A stretch of 64,000 nt of DNA. It comes from Parvibaculum sp963696585 (lineage in GTDB: Bacteria > Pseudomonadota > Alphaproteobacteria > Parvibaculales > Parvibaculaceae). Location of the stretch: the NCBI GenBank assembly GCA_963696585.1, contig CAVOKW010000039.1, positions 1 through 64,000 on the forward strand, read 5' to 3'. Positions 1-7,396 of the stretch are shown here, piece by piece; the first letter of the stretch is position 1; each line of letters starts with the position of its first letter. A program made the translations under genes and the position numbers. Below the pieces are notes generated by a model, which searched no databases, had not been told where the DNA came from, and was given only the letters and a program-made list of their open reading frames with translations.

Positions 1-561
1 AAAGCGCAGAGCGCTGACAAGTTTGACAAGGCTTTGGCCGGGAACCGGCAGCAGATTTACAACGATCCCGGCTCGTTTGTGGCGGGCAACCGCGTTGGGG
101 ACATCACCATTGTCGAGTTCTTCGATTATCAGTGCGGCTATTGCAAGCGCGCCTTTGGCCCGTTGATGCAGGCGTTGGAGAGTGATAGCCGCATTCGTCT
201 GGTGCTGAAAGAGTTTCCCATTCTCGGACCGACATCCATCACCGCCTCACGCGCGGTCATGGCGGCAGGGCGTCAGGGAAAATATTTCGAGATGCACAAA
301 GCCTTGTATGAAAGCAAAGGCAGTCTGAGCGACGAAAAAGTGATCGGGATTGCGCGTGATCTCGGCCTCGACATCAAGAAACTTGCCGCCGACATGAAGA
401 GCCCTGAAATCGGCAAAATCATCGACAGGAATTATGCCCTGGCCGATGCGCTTGGCATTGAGGGAACGCCTGCCTTCATCATTGGCGACAAGCTCTATCC
501 CGGCGCGCTGGATAGCGAGCGACTTGAGGGCATTCTCGAAGAGCAGCGCAAGAAAAAATAG
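1..561 (+). CDS. DsbA-family thiol:disulfide oxidoreductase (5' end outside window)
   Basis: The reading frame is open from base 1, so the N-terminus (presumably a signal peptide and an N-terminal helical region) lies upstream of the window. The visible part has a thioredoxin-fold strand (ITIVEFFDYQ) followed directly by a CGYC redox motif, and later the cis-proline loop EGTPAFIIGD, the layout of DsbA/Com1-like periplasmic oxidoreductases. Such proteins exchange disulfides with secreted substrates. It is convergent with thiG with a 4-base gap. A TTG at 34 could act as a start only if the gene were unusually short, so I treat the gene as truncated by the window edge. The exact role (oxidase or isomerase) cannot be told. 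Confidence 0.88.
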   Translation, partial: KAQSADKFDKALAGNRQQIYNDPGSFVAGNRVGDITIVEFFDYQCGYCKRAFGPLMQALESDSRIRLVLKEFPILGPTSITASRAVMAAGRQGKYFEMHKALYESKGSLSDEKVIGIARDLGLDIKKLAADMKSPEIGKIIDRNYALADALGIEGTPAFIIGDKLYPGALDSERLEGILEEQRKKK

Positions 562-565
562 GCGC

Positions 566-1378
566 TCAGATCAGACCCGCCAGCGGCGAGCTTGGATCGG
601 CATAGAGGCGTTTTGGCATGCGGCCCGCGAGATAGGCCAGACGCCCCGCCTCGACAGCGAGTTTCATCGCGCGCGCCATCATGATCGGATCTTTGGCCTC
701 GGCGATTGCAGTGTTCATCAGCACGCCATCGCAACCAAGCTCCATCGCAATGGCGGCGTCGGAGGCTGTGCCGACGCCTGCATCGACAATCACAGGCACT
801 TTGGCCTGCTCGATGATGATGCGGATATTGACCGGGTTCTGAATGCCCAGACCCGAGCCAATGGGTGCGGCAAGCGGCATGATGGCGCTACATCCCATGT
901 CTTCAAGCTTGCGCGCCATGATCGGATCATCGCTGCAATAGACCATTACCTTGAAGTCTTCCTTGATGAGCACTTCAGCGGCGCGCAGCGTTTCCACCAT
1001 ATCGGGATAAAGTGTCTTCTGGTCGCCCAGCACTTCGAGCTTCACCAGATCCCAGCCGCCTGCTTCACGCGCCAGACGCAGCGTGCGCAACGCATCTTCC
1101 GCCGTGTAGCAGCCCGCCGTGTTGGGCAGATAGGTGACTTTCTTCGGGTCGATGAAATCAACGAGCATCGGCTCCTTGGGATTTGTCACATTCACACGGC
1201 GCACCGCCACCGTCACCATGTCAGCGCCTGCGGCCTCGACTGCGGCCGCGTTCTGGGCAAGGTCTTTATATTTGCCGGTGCCGACAATGAGACGCGAAGC
1301 AAAAGGGCGGCCCGCGACAATCAGTTGGTCGCGCCCGGCGTGCCCGGATGCCTCTGCCTGTTGCGGATTTGTCTGCAT
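566..1378 (-). CDS. thiG: Thiazole synthase ThiG
   Basis: 270 residues, normal length. ThiG builds the thiazole phosphate ring of thiamine from 1-deoxyxylulose 5-phosphate, dehydroglycine and the sulfur carried by ThiS thiocarboxylate. The TIM-barrel sequence is well conserved. It has the GTGKY loop near residue 33 and the VKLEVLGD segment, whose Lys113 matches the Schiff-base lysine. It also has the C-terminal phosphate-binding stretches VDAGVGTASDAA and GVLMNTAIA. It lies 5 bases downstream of thiS in the same direction, so the two are probably co-transcribed. No other thiamine genes (thiC, thiE, thiO) are in the window. Confidence 0.97.
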   Translation of the reverse strand: MQTNPQQAEASGHAGRDQLIVAGRPFASRLIVGTGKYKDLAQNAAAVEAAGADMVTVAVRRVNVTNPKEPMLVDFIDPKKVTYLPNTAGCYTAEDALRTLRLAREAGGWDLVKLEVLGDQKTLYPDMVETLRAAEVLIKEDFKVMVYCSDDPIMARKLEDMGCSAIMPLAAPIGSGLGIQNPVNIRIIIEQAKVPVIVDAGVGTASDAAIAMELGCDGVLMNTAIAEAKDPIMMARAMKLAVEAGRLAYLAGRMPKRLYADPSSPLAGLI

Positions 1379-1383
1379 AATCT

Positions 1384-1587
1384 CTAACCACCACCTACAA
1401 AATTGACAATTTCCAGCCGATCCCCGTCCTTCAGCATGGTCGACGCATAGGCCGAGCGCGGCACGATTTCGAGGTTCAGCTCGATGGCGATTTTGGCCGG
1501 ATCAAACCCCAGATGCCCGATCAATCCCGGCACACTCAAGGGTGCGGGGAAGGTATGGGACTCACCATTGATGAAGAGACTGATCAT
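1384..1587 (-). CDS. thiS: Sulfur-carrier protein ThiS
   Basis: 67 residues with a beta-grasp ubiquitin-like pattern (MISLFINGES start, ALSV/GLI helix, LKDGDRLEIVNFVGGG end). The C-terminal Gly-Gly is the site that is adenylated and converted to the thiocarboxylate which donates sulfur to ThiG. It is the first gene of a two-gene thiSG unit. The 266-base gap to aroQ carries no TPP aptamer that I can recognise. Start chosen at the ATG that gives the canonical ThiS N-terminus. Confidence 0.95.
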   Translation of the reverse strand: MISLFINGESHTFPAPLSVPGLIGHLGFDPAKIAIELNLEIVPRSAYASTMLKDGDRLEIVNFVGGG

Positions 1588-1853
1588 TTGGCGCGATAAT
1601 GAGCGAGAGGGGCTGGTTATTCAAGACATCTGCGCCCCTTGTGGCCGATGCCCCGGCGCGGGGAGACTTTCCGACCGGATATGAGTTCGCGTATAACCGG
1701 TCAGTGACGATTCGGGGGAATCAGGGTCGTGGCTGGGACACATTTTCGCCCTTTTAAGGACCTACAGGCTAGCCTGAACCCGCAGGTTAGGTTAGACCGC
1801 TTTTGACAGAATTACCGGGGCACGTGGCCCCGTCTTTTCGATCCGGAACCCGA

Positions 1854-2336
1854 ATGGTGCAGAGCCCGAAAAAACCAGTCCGAAAGCCGGCAGCGCGCCG
1901 CGCCGCCCGGCCGGTCTTTGTCCTGAACGGGCCGAACCTCAACATGCTGGGTCTGCGCGAGCCGAAGATTTATGGCTCAACCTCACTCGCCGACATTGAG
2001 GCGCTCTGCGCCAGGCATGCCGCGACGATTGGCCTCAAGGTTGATTGCCGCCAGTCCAATCATGAAGGCGATCTCGTCACCTGGATTCAGGAAGCGCGCG
2101 ACAAGGCATGCGGCGTCATCCTGAATGCGGGTGCCTATTCGCATACATCCATCGCCATCCATGACGCGCTCGCCATGCTCGACATACCCGTGATCGAAGT
2201 TCACATCTCGAATGTCTATAAGCGTGAGAGCTTTCGTCATCACTCCACCATTTCGTCGGTTGCAACCGGCCTTATCTGCGGCCTCGGTGTGCAGGGCTAT
2301 GTGCTCGCACTCGATGCTGTCCACGCCAACCTTTAA
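1854..2336 (+). CDS. aroQ: Type II 3-dehydroquinate dehydratase AroQ
   Basis: Catalyses 3-dehydroquinate to 3-dehydroshikimate in the shikimate pathway. The core starts at VFVLNGPNLNMLG, where the Asn-rich loop and following catalytic Tyr/Arg lid are expected, and continues with the HSNHEGD-like QSNHEGDLVTWI motif, LNAGAYSHTS and EVHISN. These are the standard signatures of the dodecameric type II enzyme. From the ATG at 1854 the protein is 160 residues with a basic 20-residue N-terminal extension. A TTG at 1803 would add 17 more residues, and neither start has a clear Shine-Dalgarno site. It is followed by accB, as in many Hyphomicrobiales. Confidence 0.95.
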   Translation: MVQSPKKPVRKPAARRAARPVFVLNGPNLNMLGLREPKIYGSTSLADIEALCARHAATIGLKVDCRQSNHEGDLVTWIQEARDKACGVILNAGAYSHTSIAIHDALAMLDIPVIEVHISNVYKRESFRHHSTISSVATGLICGLGVQGYVLALDAVHANL

Positions 2337-2440
2337 GACAGGACCTCAGCAGAGTGGCCGCGCCCAAATCACCAGCCAGGATCAAGAGCGCCGGACAAGG
2401 CGCAACTCCCACCAAAAGCGCAGGAAGTACGAAAAGCCAG

Positions 2441-2890
2441 ATGAGCAAAGCAGGCGTCGATCAGGAATTGATCCGGCAGTTGGCGGCTCTCCTGAAGGAG
2501 ACCGACCTCAGCGAAATCGAAATCGAAACAGATGGTTTGAAGCTGCGCGTGTCGCGTCAGATGCAGGCGGTGAATGTGCCCGTGTCAATGTCGGCGTCAA
2601 TGGCGCATGCTGCGGCTGCCGCAGCGCCCGCTGCGGCTGACCCTTCTGTTCCCCATCCGGGCACAGTCAATTCGCCCATGGTCGGCACGGCCTATCTCTC
2701 GCCCGAACCCGGCGCGCCGGCTTTCGTTCAGGTTGGCTCAGTGGTGAAGGAAGGGCAGACCATGCTCATCATCGAAGCCATGAAGACCATGAACCACATT
2801 CCCGCGCCGCGCTCGGGCAAGATCACGAAGATTCTCGTGGAAGATGGCCAGCCAGTCGAGTTCGGCGAGCCGCTCTGCATCATCGAATAG
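2441..2890 (+). CDS. accB: Biotin carboxyl carrier protein of acetyl-CoA carboxylase
   Basis: 149 residues from ATG 2441 (MSKAGVDQELIRQLAALL). The N-terminal domain is followed by an Ala/Pro-rich linker (about residues 55-75) and a biotinyl domain. The biotin-accepting lysine is in EAMKTM (Lys115), the alphaproteobacterial form of the EAMKM motif. BCCP carries CO2 from AccC to the carboxyltransferase in the first committed step of fatty-acid synthesis. An upstream in-frame GTG at 2354 would add 29 low-complexity residues, but the internal ATG gives the family N-terminus. accC follows after 19 bases. Confidence 0.95.
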   Translation: MSKAGVDQELIRQLAALLKETDLSEIEIETDGLKLRVSRQMQAVNVPVSMSASMAHAAAAAAPAAADPSVPHPGTVNSPMVGTAYLSPEPGAPAFVQVGSVVKEGQTMLIIEAMKTMNHIPAPRSGKITKILVEDGQPVEFGEPLCIIE

Positions 2891-2909
2891 GCGGGGCAGG
2901 CAAAACTCG

Positions 2910-4253
2910 ATGTTTGAAAAAGTCCTCATTGCAAATCGTGGCGAGATCGCGCTGCGTGTTCATCGCGCCTGCCGCGAAATGGGCATCAGCACGGTCGCCG
3001 TACATTCGACGGCTGACGCCAATGCAATGCATGTCCGTCTCGCCAATGAGAGCGTGTGCATCGGTCCGGCACCGGCGAGCGAAAGCTATCTGAATATTCC
3101 GGCAATCATCTCGGCCTGCGAAATCACGGGCGCTGACGCCGTGCATCCCGGCTATGGCTTCCTGTCGGAAAATGCGCGCTTTGCCGAAATCCTTGAAGCG
3201 CATGGCATCACCTTCATCGGACCGACCTCGGATCATATTCGCCTGATGGGCGACAAGATTCAGGCCAAGATCACCGCCAAATCGCTTGGCATTCCTTGTG
3301 TGCCGGGTTCGGATGGCGCGATCACGACGGATGAGCAGGCCTATGCCGTGGCGGAAGAGACCGGCTATCCGGTTCTCGTCAAGGCAGCGGCGGGCGGCGG
3401 CGGGCGCGGCATGAAGGTGGCGCGTTCGCGCGAAGAACTTTCCTCGGCGCTGTCCACGGCGCGCGCTGAAGCGAAAGCCGCCTTTGGTGACGATTCGCTC
3501 TATATGGAAAAATATCTCGGCCAGCCGCGTCACATCGAAGTGCAGGTCATCTGCGACGCGCATGGCAATGTGGCGCATCTGGGCGAGCGCGATTGCTCCT
3601 TGCAGCGGCGTCACCAGAAAGTGCTCGAAGAATGCCCCTCGCCTGCCCTCAACGCGGCGCAGCGCGAAACGATTGGCGACATCGTTGCCAATGCCATGCG
3701 CAAGCTCGGCTATCTCGGCGTCGGTACGGTCGAGTTCCTGTTTGAGAATGGCGAGTTCTTCTTCATCGAAATGAATACGCGTCTGCAGGTGGAGCATCCG
3801 ATCACGGAAGCCGTCACCGGCATCGACATTGTGCGCGAACAGATCCGCATCGCCGCCGGCCTTGAAATGAGCTTCAGCCAGAAGGATGTCGTGTTCTCCG
3901 GTCACGCGATCGAATGCCGCATCAATGCGGAAGATCCCCGGACCTTCATGCCCTCACCCGGCACCATCAAGGACTTCCATACACCAGGTGGCCTTGGCGT
4001 GCGTGTCGATTCCGCAGCCTATCAGGGCTACAAGATCCCGCCCTATTATGACAGCCTCATCGGCAAGCTCGTGGTGCATGGCCGTTCGCGCAATGAATGC
4101 CTGATGCGTCTGCGCCGTTCGCTGCATGAGTTTGTGGTCGATGGCGTCAAGACGACCATTCCGCTGTTCAACGAACTTGTGAATGAGCCGGACTTCATCA
4201 ATGGCGAATACAACATTCACTGGCTTGAAAATTTTCTCAAGCAACAGGGCTGA
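2910..4253 (+). CDS. accC: Biotin carboxylase subunit of acetyl-CoA carboxylase
   Basis: 447 residues, the normal length. It carboxylates biotin on AccB using ATP and bicarbonate. The sequence begins MFEKVLIANRGEIALR, as in all AccC proteins. It has the glycine-rich ATP-grasp loop AAAGGGGRGMKV, the RDCSLQRRHQK segment, the catalytic EMNTRLQVEHPITE region and the C-terminal biotin-carboxylase domain. A purine-rich GGGGCAGG lies 10 bases before the ATG. An in-frame start inside accB would add 22 unrelated residues and is rejected. It forms an accBC operon, and no accA or accD is in the window. Confidence 0.98.
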   Translation: MFEKVLIANRGEIALRVHRACREMGISTVAVHSTADANAMHVRLANESVCIGPAPASESYLNIPAIISACEITGADAVHPGYGFLSENARFAEILEAHGITFIGPTSDHIRLMGDKIQAKITAKSLGIPCVPGSDGAITTDEQAYAVAEETGYPVLVKAAAGGGGRGMKVARSREELSSALSTARAEAKAAFGDDSLYMEKYLGQPRHIEVQVICDAHGNVAHLGERDCSLQRRHQKVLEECPSPALNAAQRETIGDIVANAMRKLGYLGVGTVEFLFENGEFFFIEMNTRLQVEHPITEAVTGIDIVREQIRIAAGLEMSFSQKDVVFSGHAIECRINAEDPRTFMPSPGTIKDFHTPGGLGVRVDSAAYQGYKIPPYYDSLIGKLVVHGRSRNECLMRLRRSLHEFVVDGVKTTIPLFNELVNEPDFINGEYNIHWLENFLKQQG

Positions 4254-4316
4254 TGCGCCACAAGCGATTGCCGCCAGTGGTCGCGATCAGGTCGCCTGTT
4301 TCATGAGTGAAGTGGC

Positions 4317-4967
4317 ATGAGCGAAATTACCGCCGAGGTATTGTTGCGGGCTTATTCCTATGGGGTTTTTCCCATGGCGGAATCACGCGACGATCCTGAG
4401 CTTTACTGGATTGATCCTGAAGAACGCGGCATCCTGCCGCTGGATCATTTCCACCTGCCGCGTCGCCTCAAGCGCACCATCAGGAACAAGCCCTATGACA
4501 TGCGCATCGACACGGCGTTTCGGGCCGTGATGGAAGGTTGTGCGGCTGAAACACCACAGCGGGAAGGCACGTGGATCAACGCGAATATTCTTGATCTTTA
4601 CACGGATCTTCACGCCATGGGCCATGCCCATTCCGTTGAAGCCTGGCAGGGCGGCAAACTCGTCGGCGGGCTTTATGGTGTTTCGCTCGGTGGCGCCTTT
4701 TTTGGCGAGAGCATGTTCAGCCGCGCGACGGACGCCAGCAAGATTGCACTCGCCTATCTCGTTGCGCGATTGATTGCCGGCGGTTTCAAATTGCTTGATA
4801 CGCAATTTGTCACCGGGCATCTCAGCCAGTTCGGGGCGATTGAAATCCCGCGCGAGAGCTATCGCCACCGGTTGCATAAGGCGACGGCGCTTGACGCTGA
4901 TTTTTATCGGCTGGAGTCCGATGCCGCGCCGGAACTGGTTTTGCAGGTGTTGAGCCAGACATCATAA
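4317..4967 (+). CDS. aat: Leucyl/phenylalanyl-tRNA--protein transferase
   Basis: 216 residues. Aat transfers Leu or Phe from aminoacyl-tRNA to N-terminal Arg/Lys of proteins, making them ClpS/ClpAP substrates in the N-end rule pathway. Typical segments are AYSYGVFPMAESR, the YWIDPEERGILPLD block, GLYGVSLGGAFFGESMFSR and LLDTQFVTGHLSQFGA. It lies 63 bases after accC. Its last 64 bases overlap the 3' end of the convergent DUF2155 gene. Both C-termini look genuine. Confidence 0.96.
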   Translation: MSEITAEVLLRAYSYGVFPMAESRDDPELYWIDPEERGILPLDHFHLPRRLKRTIRNKPYDMRIDTAFRAVMEGCAAETPQREGTWINANILDLYTDLHAMGHAHSVEAWQGGKLVGGLYGVSLGGAFFGESMFSRATDASKIALAYLVARLIAGGFKLLDTQFVTGHLSQFGAIEIPRESYRHRLHKATALDADFYRLESDAAPELVLQVLSQTS

Positions 4968-5317
4968 ACCGGATGCTCAAGACCATTGAGGCCGGGACTT
5001 TCGGCAAACATCCAGCCCTTGAAAATCGCCTGCTTGTCGACTTCGTTGGTCTGCTCATTGACCTGAAAGATTTCGACATAGGCGGCGGTGCGGGGCGGCT
5101 CTTCGGGCGGAGACTTGTCGCAGGATCGCACCAGCACCTGCAAGGCGCCAAAGCGGGCGCTGTTGCCAACCGTGACGTCAAAGGATGATATCCGCGTCGA
5201 GATTTTGTCGAGGCCGCTGAACTCGGCGATCGGCAAGGGGTCGGCGACGACCGGAGCAGCCATGACGAGCAGGCAGAGCGCGAAAAACGCCGGGCCGCTT
5301 TTGCAAAACATGGCCAT
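4904..5317 (-). CDS. DUF2155 domain periplasmic protein
   Basis: 137 residues from the ATG at 5317, beginning with a hydrophobic signal peptide (FFALCLLVMAAPVVA) cut near ADPLP. The mature part matches the DUF2155 pattern: ISTRISSFDVTVGNSARFG, VRSCDKSPPEEPP, an FKGWMFAESPGLNGLEHPVYDVW block and a late Cys. Function is unknown. The family is typical of alphaproteobacteria and is regularly next to the complex I NDUFA12-like gene and mlaD, as here. An upstream TTG at 5353 is possible but leaves the signal peptide far from the N-terminus. The 3' end overlaps aat by 64 bases on the other strand. Confidence 0.85.
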   Translation of the reverse strand: MAMFCKSGPAFFALCLLVMAAPVVADPLPIAEFSGLDKISTRISSFDVTVGNSARFGALQVLVRSCDKSPPEEPPRTAAYVEIFQVNEQTNEVDKQAIFKGWMFAESPGLNGLEHPVYDVWLNTCKTSSGAASDSSR

Positions 5318-5358
5318 GAAGCGCCCTGCCCTGAACAAGCTGATGAGGAACAACCGGA

Positions 5359-5823
5359 TTACTTGTCGGATTTCTTTTCACCGCTTCCAGTCGAGAAGAC
5401 GGCTTGGCCGATCAGCCCCATCAAATCGATCGAGCCCTGCGTGAACATGATCTCGCTGCCATTTTCGAGGGGCGTTTCGCTGCCGCCCGGCGCAATGGAA
5501 AGATAGTTGCCGCCGAGCAGGCTCTCGCTCGTGATCTTGGCGCTGGAATCGTCGGGGATCTTGATGTTCGGGTCGAGATTGAGCGAGACAATCGCCTTGA
5601 AGGTTTCCTGATCCAGATGCTGGGAGACAACGGTGCCGACCTTGATGCCCGACATGCGCACATCCGAACCGTTGGCCAGACCGTCCACGCGATCAAACTG
5701 GGCGGTCACGGCATAGCCGCTCGTGTTGTGCATGCCGGAGGTTGAATAGCCGTAGAACAAGAACACGCCCGCCACAAGGACGACCACGGCACCGATCAGT
5801 GTTTCAACAAGACTGTTCTGCAT
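5359..5823 (-). CDS. mlaD: MlaD-like outer-membrane lipid asymmetry protein (MCE domain)
   Basis: 154 residues from ATG 5823, which has a GGAG 7 bases upstream. One N-terminal membrane segment (about residues 8-28, TLIGAVVVLVAGVFLFYGY) anchors it in the inner membrane. The rest is one MCE domain (VTAQFDRVDGLANGSDVRMSGIKVG..., IPDDSSAKITSESLLGGNYLSI) and a short polar tail. MlaD hexamers bind phospholipid for the MlaFEDB transporter between the membranes. The permease and ATPase genes (mlaE, mlaF) are about 55 kb away in this window, so the system is split. Confidence 0.93.
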   Translation of the reverse strand: MQNSLVETLIGAVVVLVAGVFLFYGYSTSGMHNTSGYAVTAQFDRVDGLANGSDVRMSGIKVGTVVSQHLDQETFKAIVSLNLDPNIKIPDDSSAKITSESLLGGNYLSIAPGGSETPLENGSEIMFTQGSIDLMGLIGQAVFSTGSGEKKSDK

Positions 5824-5871
5824 TGTATGCTCCGAAAGACCACCCACGCGTGATCGGAAAGTAATTCGCCC

Positions 5872-6270
5872 TTATTCAGGCCGCCACGCTTCATAATCAC
5901 CGGTTGCCTTGGGCCGGTGAGCGCCCTTTTGCAGGCTGCCTTGCGGACGATAAGCCTCGGGCGTACCGGTCATGTTGGGCCGATGCGGCTTTTGCCATTC
6001 ACGCGGCATGTATGTTTCTTCGGTCGGCGGCACATCAACCGTGTGATGCAGCCAGCCATGCCAGTCCGGCGGCACACAGGAGGCCTCGGCCAGGCCGCTG
6101 TAAATCACCCAACGGCGCGTATAGCCGCCAATCTTGCGGCCGTCTCGCGCCTCGAAATAGCGATTGCCCTGCGCGTCGCCGCCCACGAGCTTGCCGTTGC
6201 GCCATGTATAAAAGCGCGTCCCCATGGTCTGGCCATTCCACCAGGTGAAGACTTCCTGTAGCAGCGTCAT
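5872..6270 (-). CDS. NADH:ubiquinone oxidoreductase subunit NDUFA12-like (17.2 kDa)
   Basis: 132 residues from MTLLQEVFTWWNGQTMGTRF. The family motif run (TWRNGKLVGGDAQGNRYFEA, RRWVIYSG, PPDWHGWLHHTVDVPP) is the alphaproteobacterial form of the mitochondrial complex I accessory subunit NDUFA12/B17.2. It is thought to sit on the peripheral arm of complex I. The longer frame upstream of this ATG is Arg-rich and not conserved in character. Its position next to mlaD and DUF2155 is typical of this bacterial group. Confidence 0.93.
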   Translation of the reverse strand: MTLLQEVFTWWNGQTMGTRFYTWRNGKLVGGDAQGNRYFEARDGRKIGGYTRRWVIYSGLAEASCVPPDWHGWLHHTVDVPPTEETYMPREWQKPHRPNMTGTPEAYRPQGSLQKGAHRPKATGDYEAWRPE

Positions 6271-6457
6271 GCGATTGGACCTGTCAGCGTATGAATCGAT
6301 CTGGCGCCCTTGTTCGCGCCGCAAGCGGGCAGAATATGACATTCGAGGCGAAGTTGGTCCAGACCTGCTGCGCAGGCTCATGCGGAATTACCGCAGATTT
6401 CCATGATTTGTCGAACGGGAGGGTTTGACGGACCCTATCGCCGCGCCTGAGCGGGGT

Positions 6458-7009
6458 CTATTCGATGGTCCAGCTATTGCCAGGCTGGGCCAGAGCCAGA
6501 CCTGAGCCTGATGCCAGGCGCGAGGTCCGTTTGGGCTTTTCCTGAAAACGCATGGACTGGCGATAGATGTCACCGGCCAGCTCAAAGGGGCGATCATCCT
6601 CCAGAACCCACTCGATGCGTTGCAGGAGGCTGGCCGGCGTCACCGGCTTGACCAGCAGATGCGTGGCCCCGGCTTCAAAGGCTTCGGCGATGAGGCTGCG
6701 CGAGGCATGGCCTGTCAAAACGATCACCGGCAGAAAACACATGGGCTCATTATCGATATGGCGAAGGTTATAGAGGAACTCACGCCCATTCATGGCCGGC
6801 ATTTCCCAATCCGTGATGACAAGATTGGTTTTCTTGTTGACGCGCAGTTTTTTCAGCCCGTCTTCACCATCCCGGGCAGAATCGACGGCGGCAACCTCAA
6901 AGCTGTTGAGCAGCGTGCGCAGCAACAGGCGCATATTGCCACTATCCTCGACAACAAGGATATCAAGGTCCTTGATGGTTAACCCGAAGGCCGTGCTCTT
7001 GGCTGACAA
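6458..7009 (-). CDS. Single-domain response regulator (CheY-like receiver)
   Basis: One receiver domain followed by a roughly 50-residue tail without a DNA-binding domain. The acidic pair is in VVEDSGNMR, the phospho-acceptor Asp is in VITDWEMPAMNG, the Thr in VLTGHAS and the Lys in LLVKPVTP, so all catalytic residues are present. Start is uncertain. TTG at 7009 has GCGGAG 8-13 bases upstream and gives about 183 residues, while GTG 7018 or TTG 7066 would lengthen it slightly. It may act through protein contacts, like CheY or DivK. A hybrid histidine kinase lies 4 kb away beyond nrdJ, but nothing in the sequence proves that they pair. Confidence 0.85.
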   Translation of the reverse strand: MSAKSTAFGLTIKDLDILVVEDSGNMRLLLRTLLNSFEVAAVDSARDGEDGLKKLRVNKKTNLVITDWEMPAMNGREFLYNLRHIDNEPMCFLPVIVLTGHASRSLIAEAFEAGATHLLVKPVTPASLLQRIEWVLEDDRPFELAGDIYRQSMRFQEKPKRTSRLASGSGLALAQPGNSWTIE

Positions 7010-7396
7010 TGCCACCACTCCGCTGCGTTCTGTCCGCCACCATTCTGCGGGGCGGGCAGTTAACAAGTTGATAGCTTCGATTCGCGGGTTTTAGCGATTT
7101 TACGATTGTGACTGACACAAGATGTGGCTGCGAATAAAGGCTCTAACGCTATCCCTTGACGTTGGGGGGCTACGATCCCTAGGATTTCAACTCAGAGAAC
7201 GAGACGGGGCGGGCGAACTCGAACTTCACGCATATGATTCGCGCTGGGCGACCGAAAACCTAACGGTATCAATCACTTAAAGTGGTTGGAGTCAGGAGGT
7301 GGACGGCGTGTGAAGGGTTGTTGACGCCTGCCGCCCCGGCCCGCGCCGGACAATGATGATGAGCCCCTTCAAAAGGGACAAGAGGCCGAGGACAAG
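7010..7396. other. Long intergenic leader between the receiver gene and nrdJ
   Basis: About 390 bases with no credible coding frame. It holds a possible sigma-70 promoter for nrdJ (7156-7185), a short inverted repeat CACA-AGA-TGTG at 7116-7126 that faintly recalls an NrdR box half, and a small dyad CACTT-A-AAGTG near 7276. I do not see the B12-box core of a cobalamin riboswitch. The leader downstream of the candidate promoter is about 200 bases, which leaves room for post-transcriptional control. Confidence 0.5.
7156..7185 (+). promoter_or_regulatory. Candidate sigma-70 promoter for nrdJ
   Basis: TTGACG at 7156-7161 and TAGGAT at 7180-7185, separated by 18 bases, about 210 bases before the nrdJ start. 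The -35 matches consensus in 5 of 6 positions. Prediction by eye only. Confidence 0.4.

Noticed and set aside
1588..1853. Possible TPP riboswitch upstream of thiS
   Set aside because: The AACCTGCGGGTT-like stretch recalls the 3' half of the aptamer, but the CTGAGA half and the matching stems are missing.
7186..7396. Possible cobalamin riboswitch before nrdJ
   Set aside because: No B12-box core or its companion stems can be recognised by eye.
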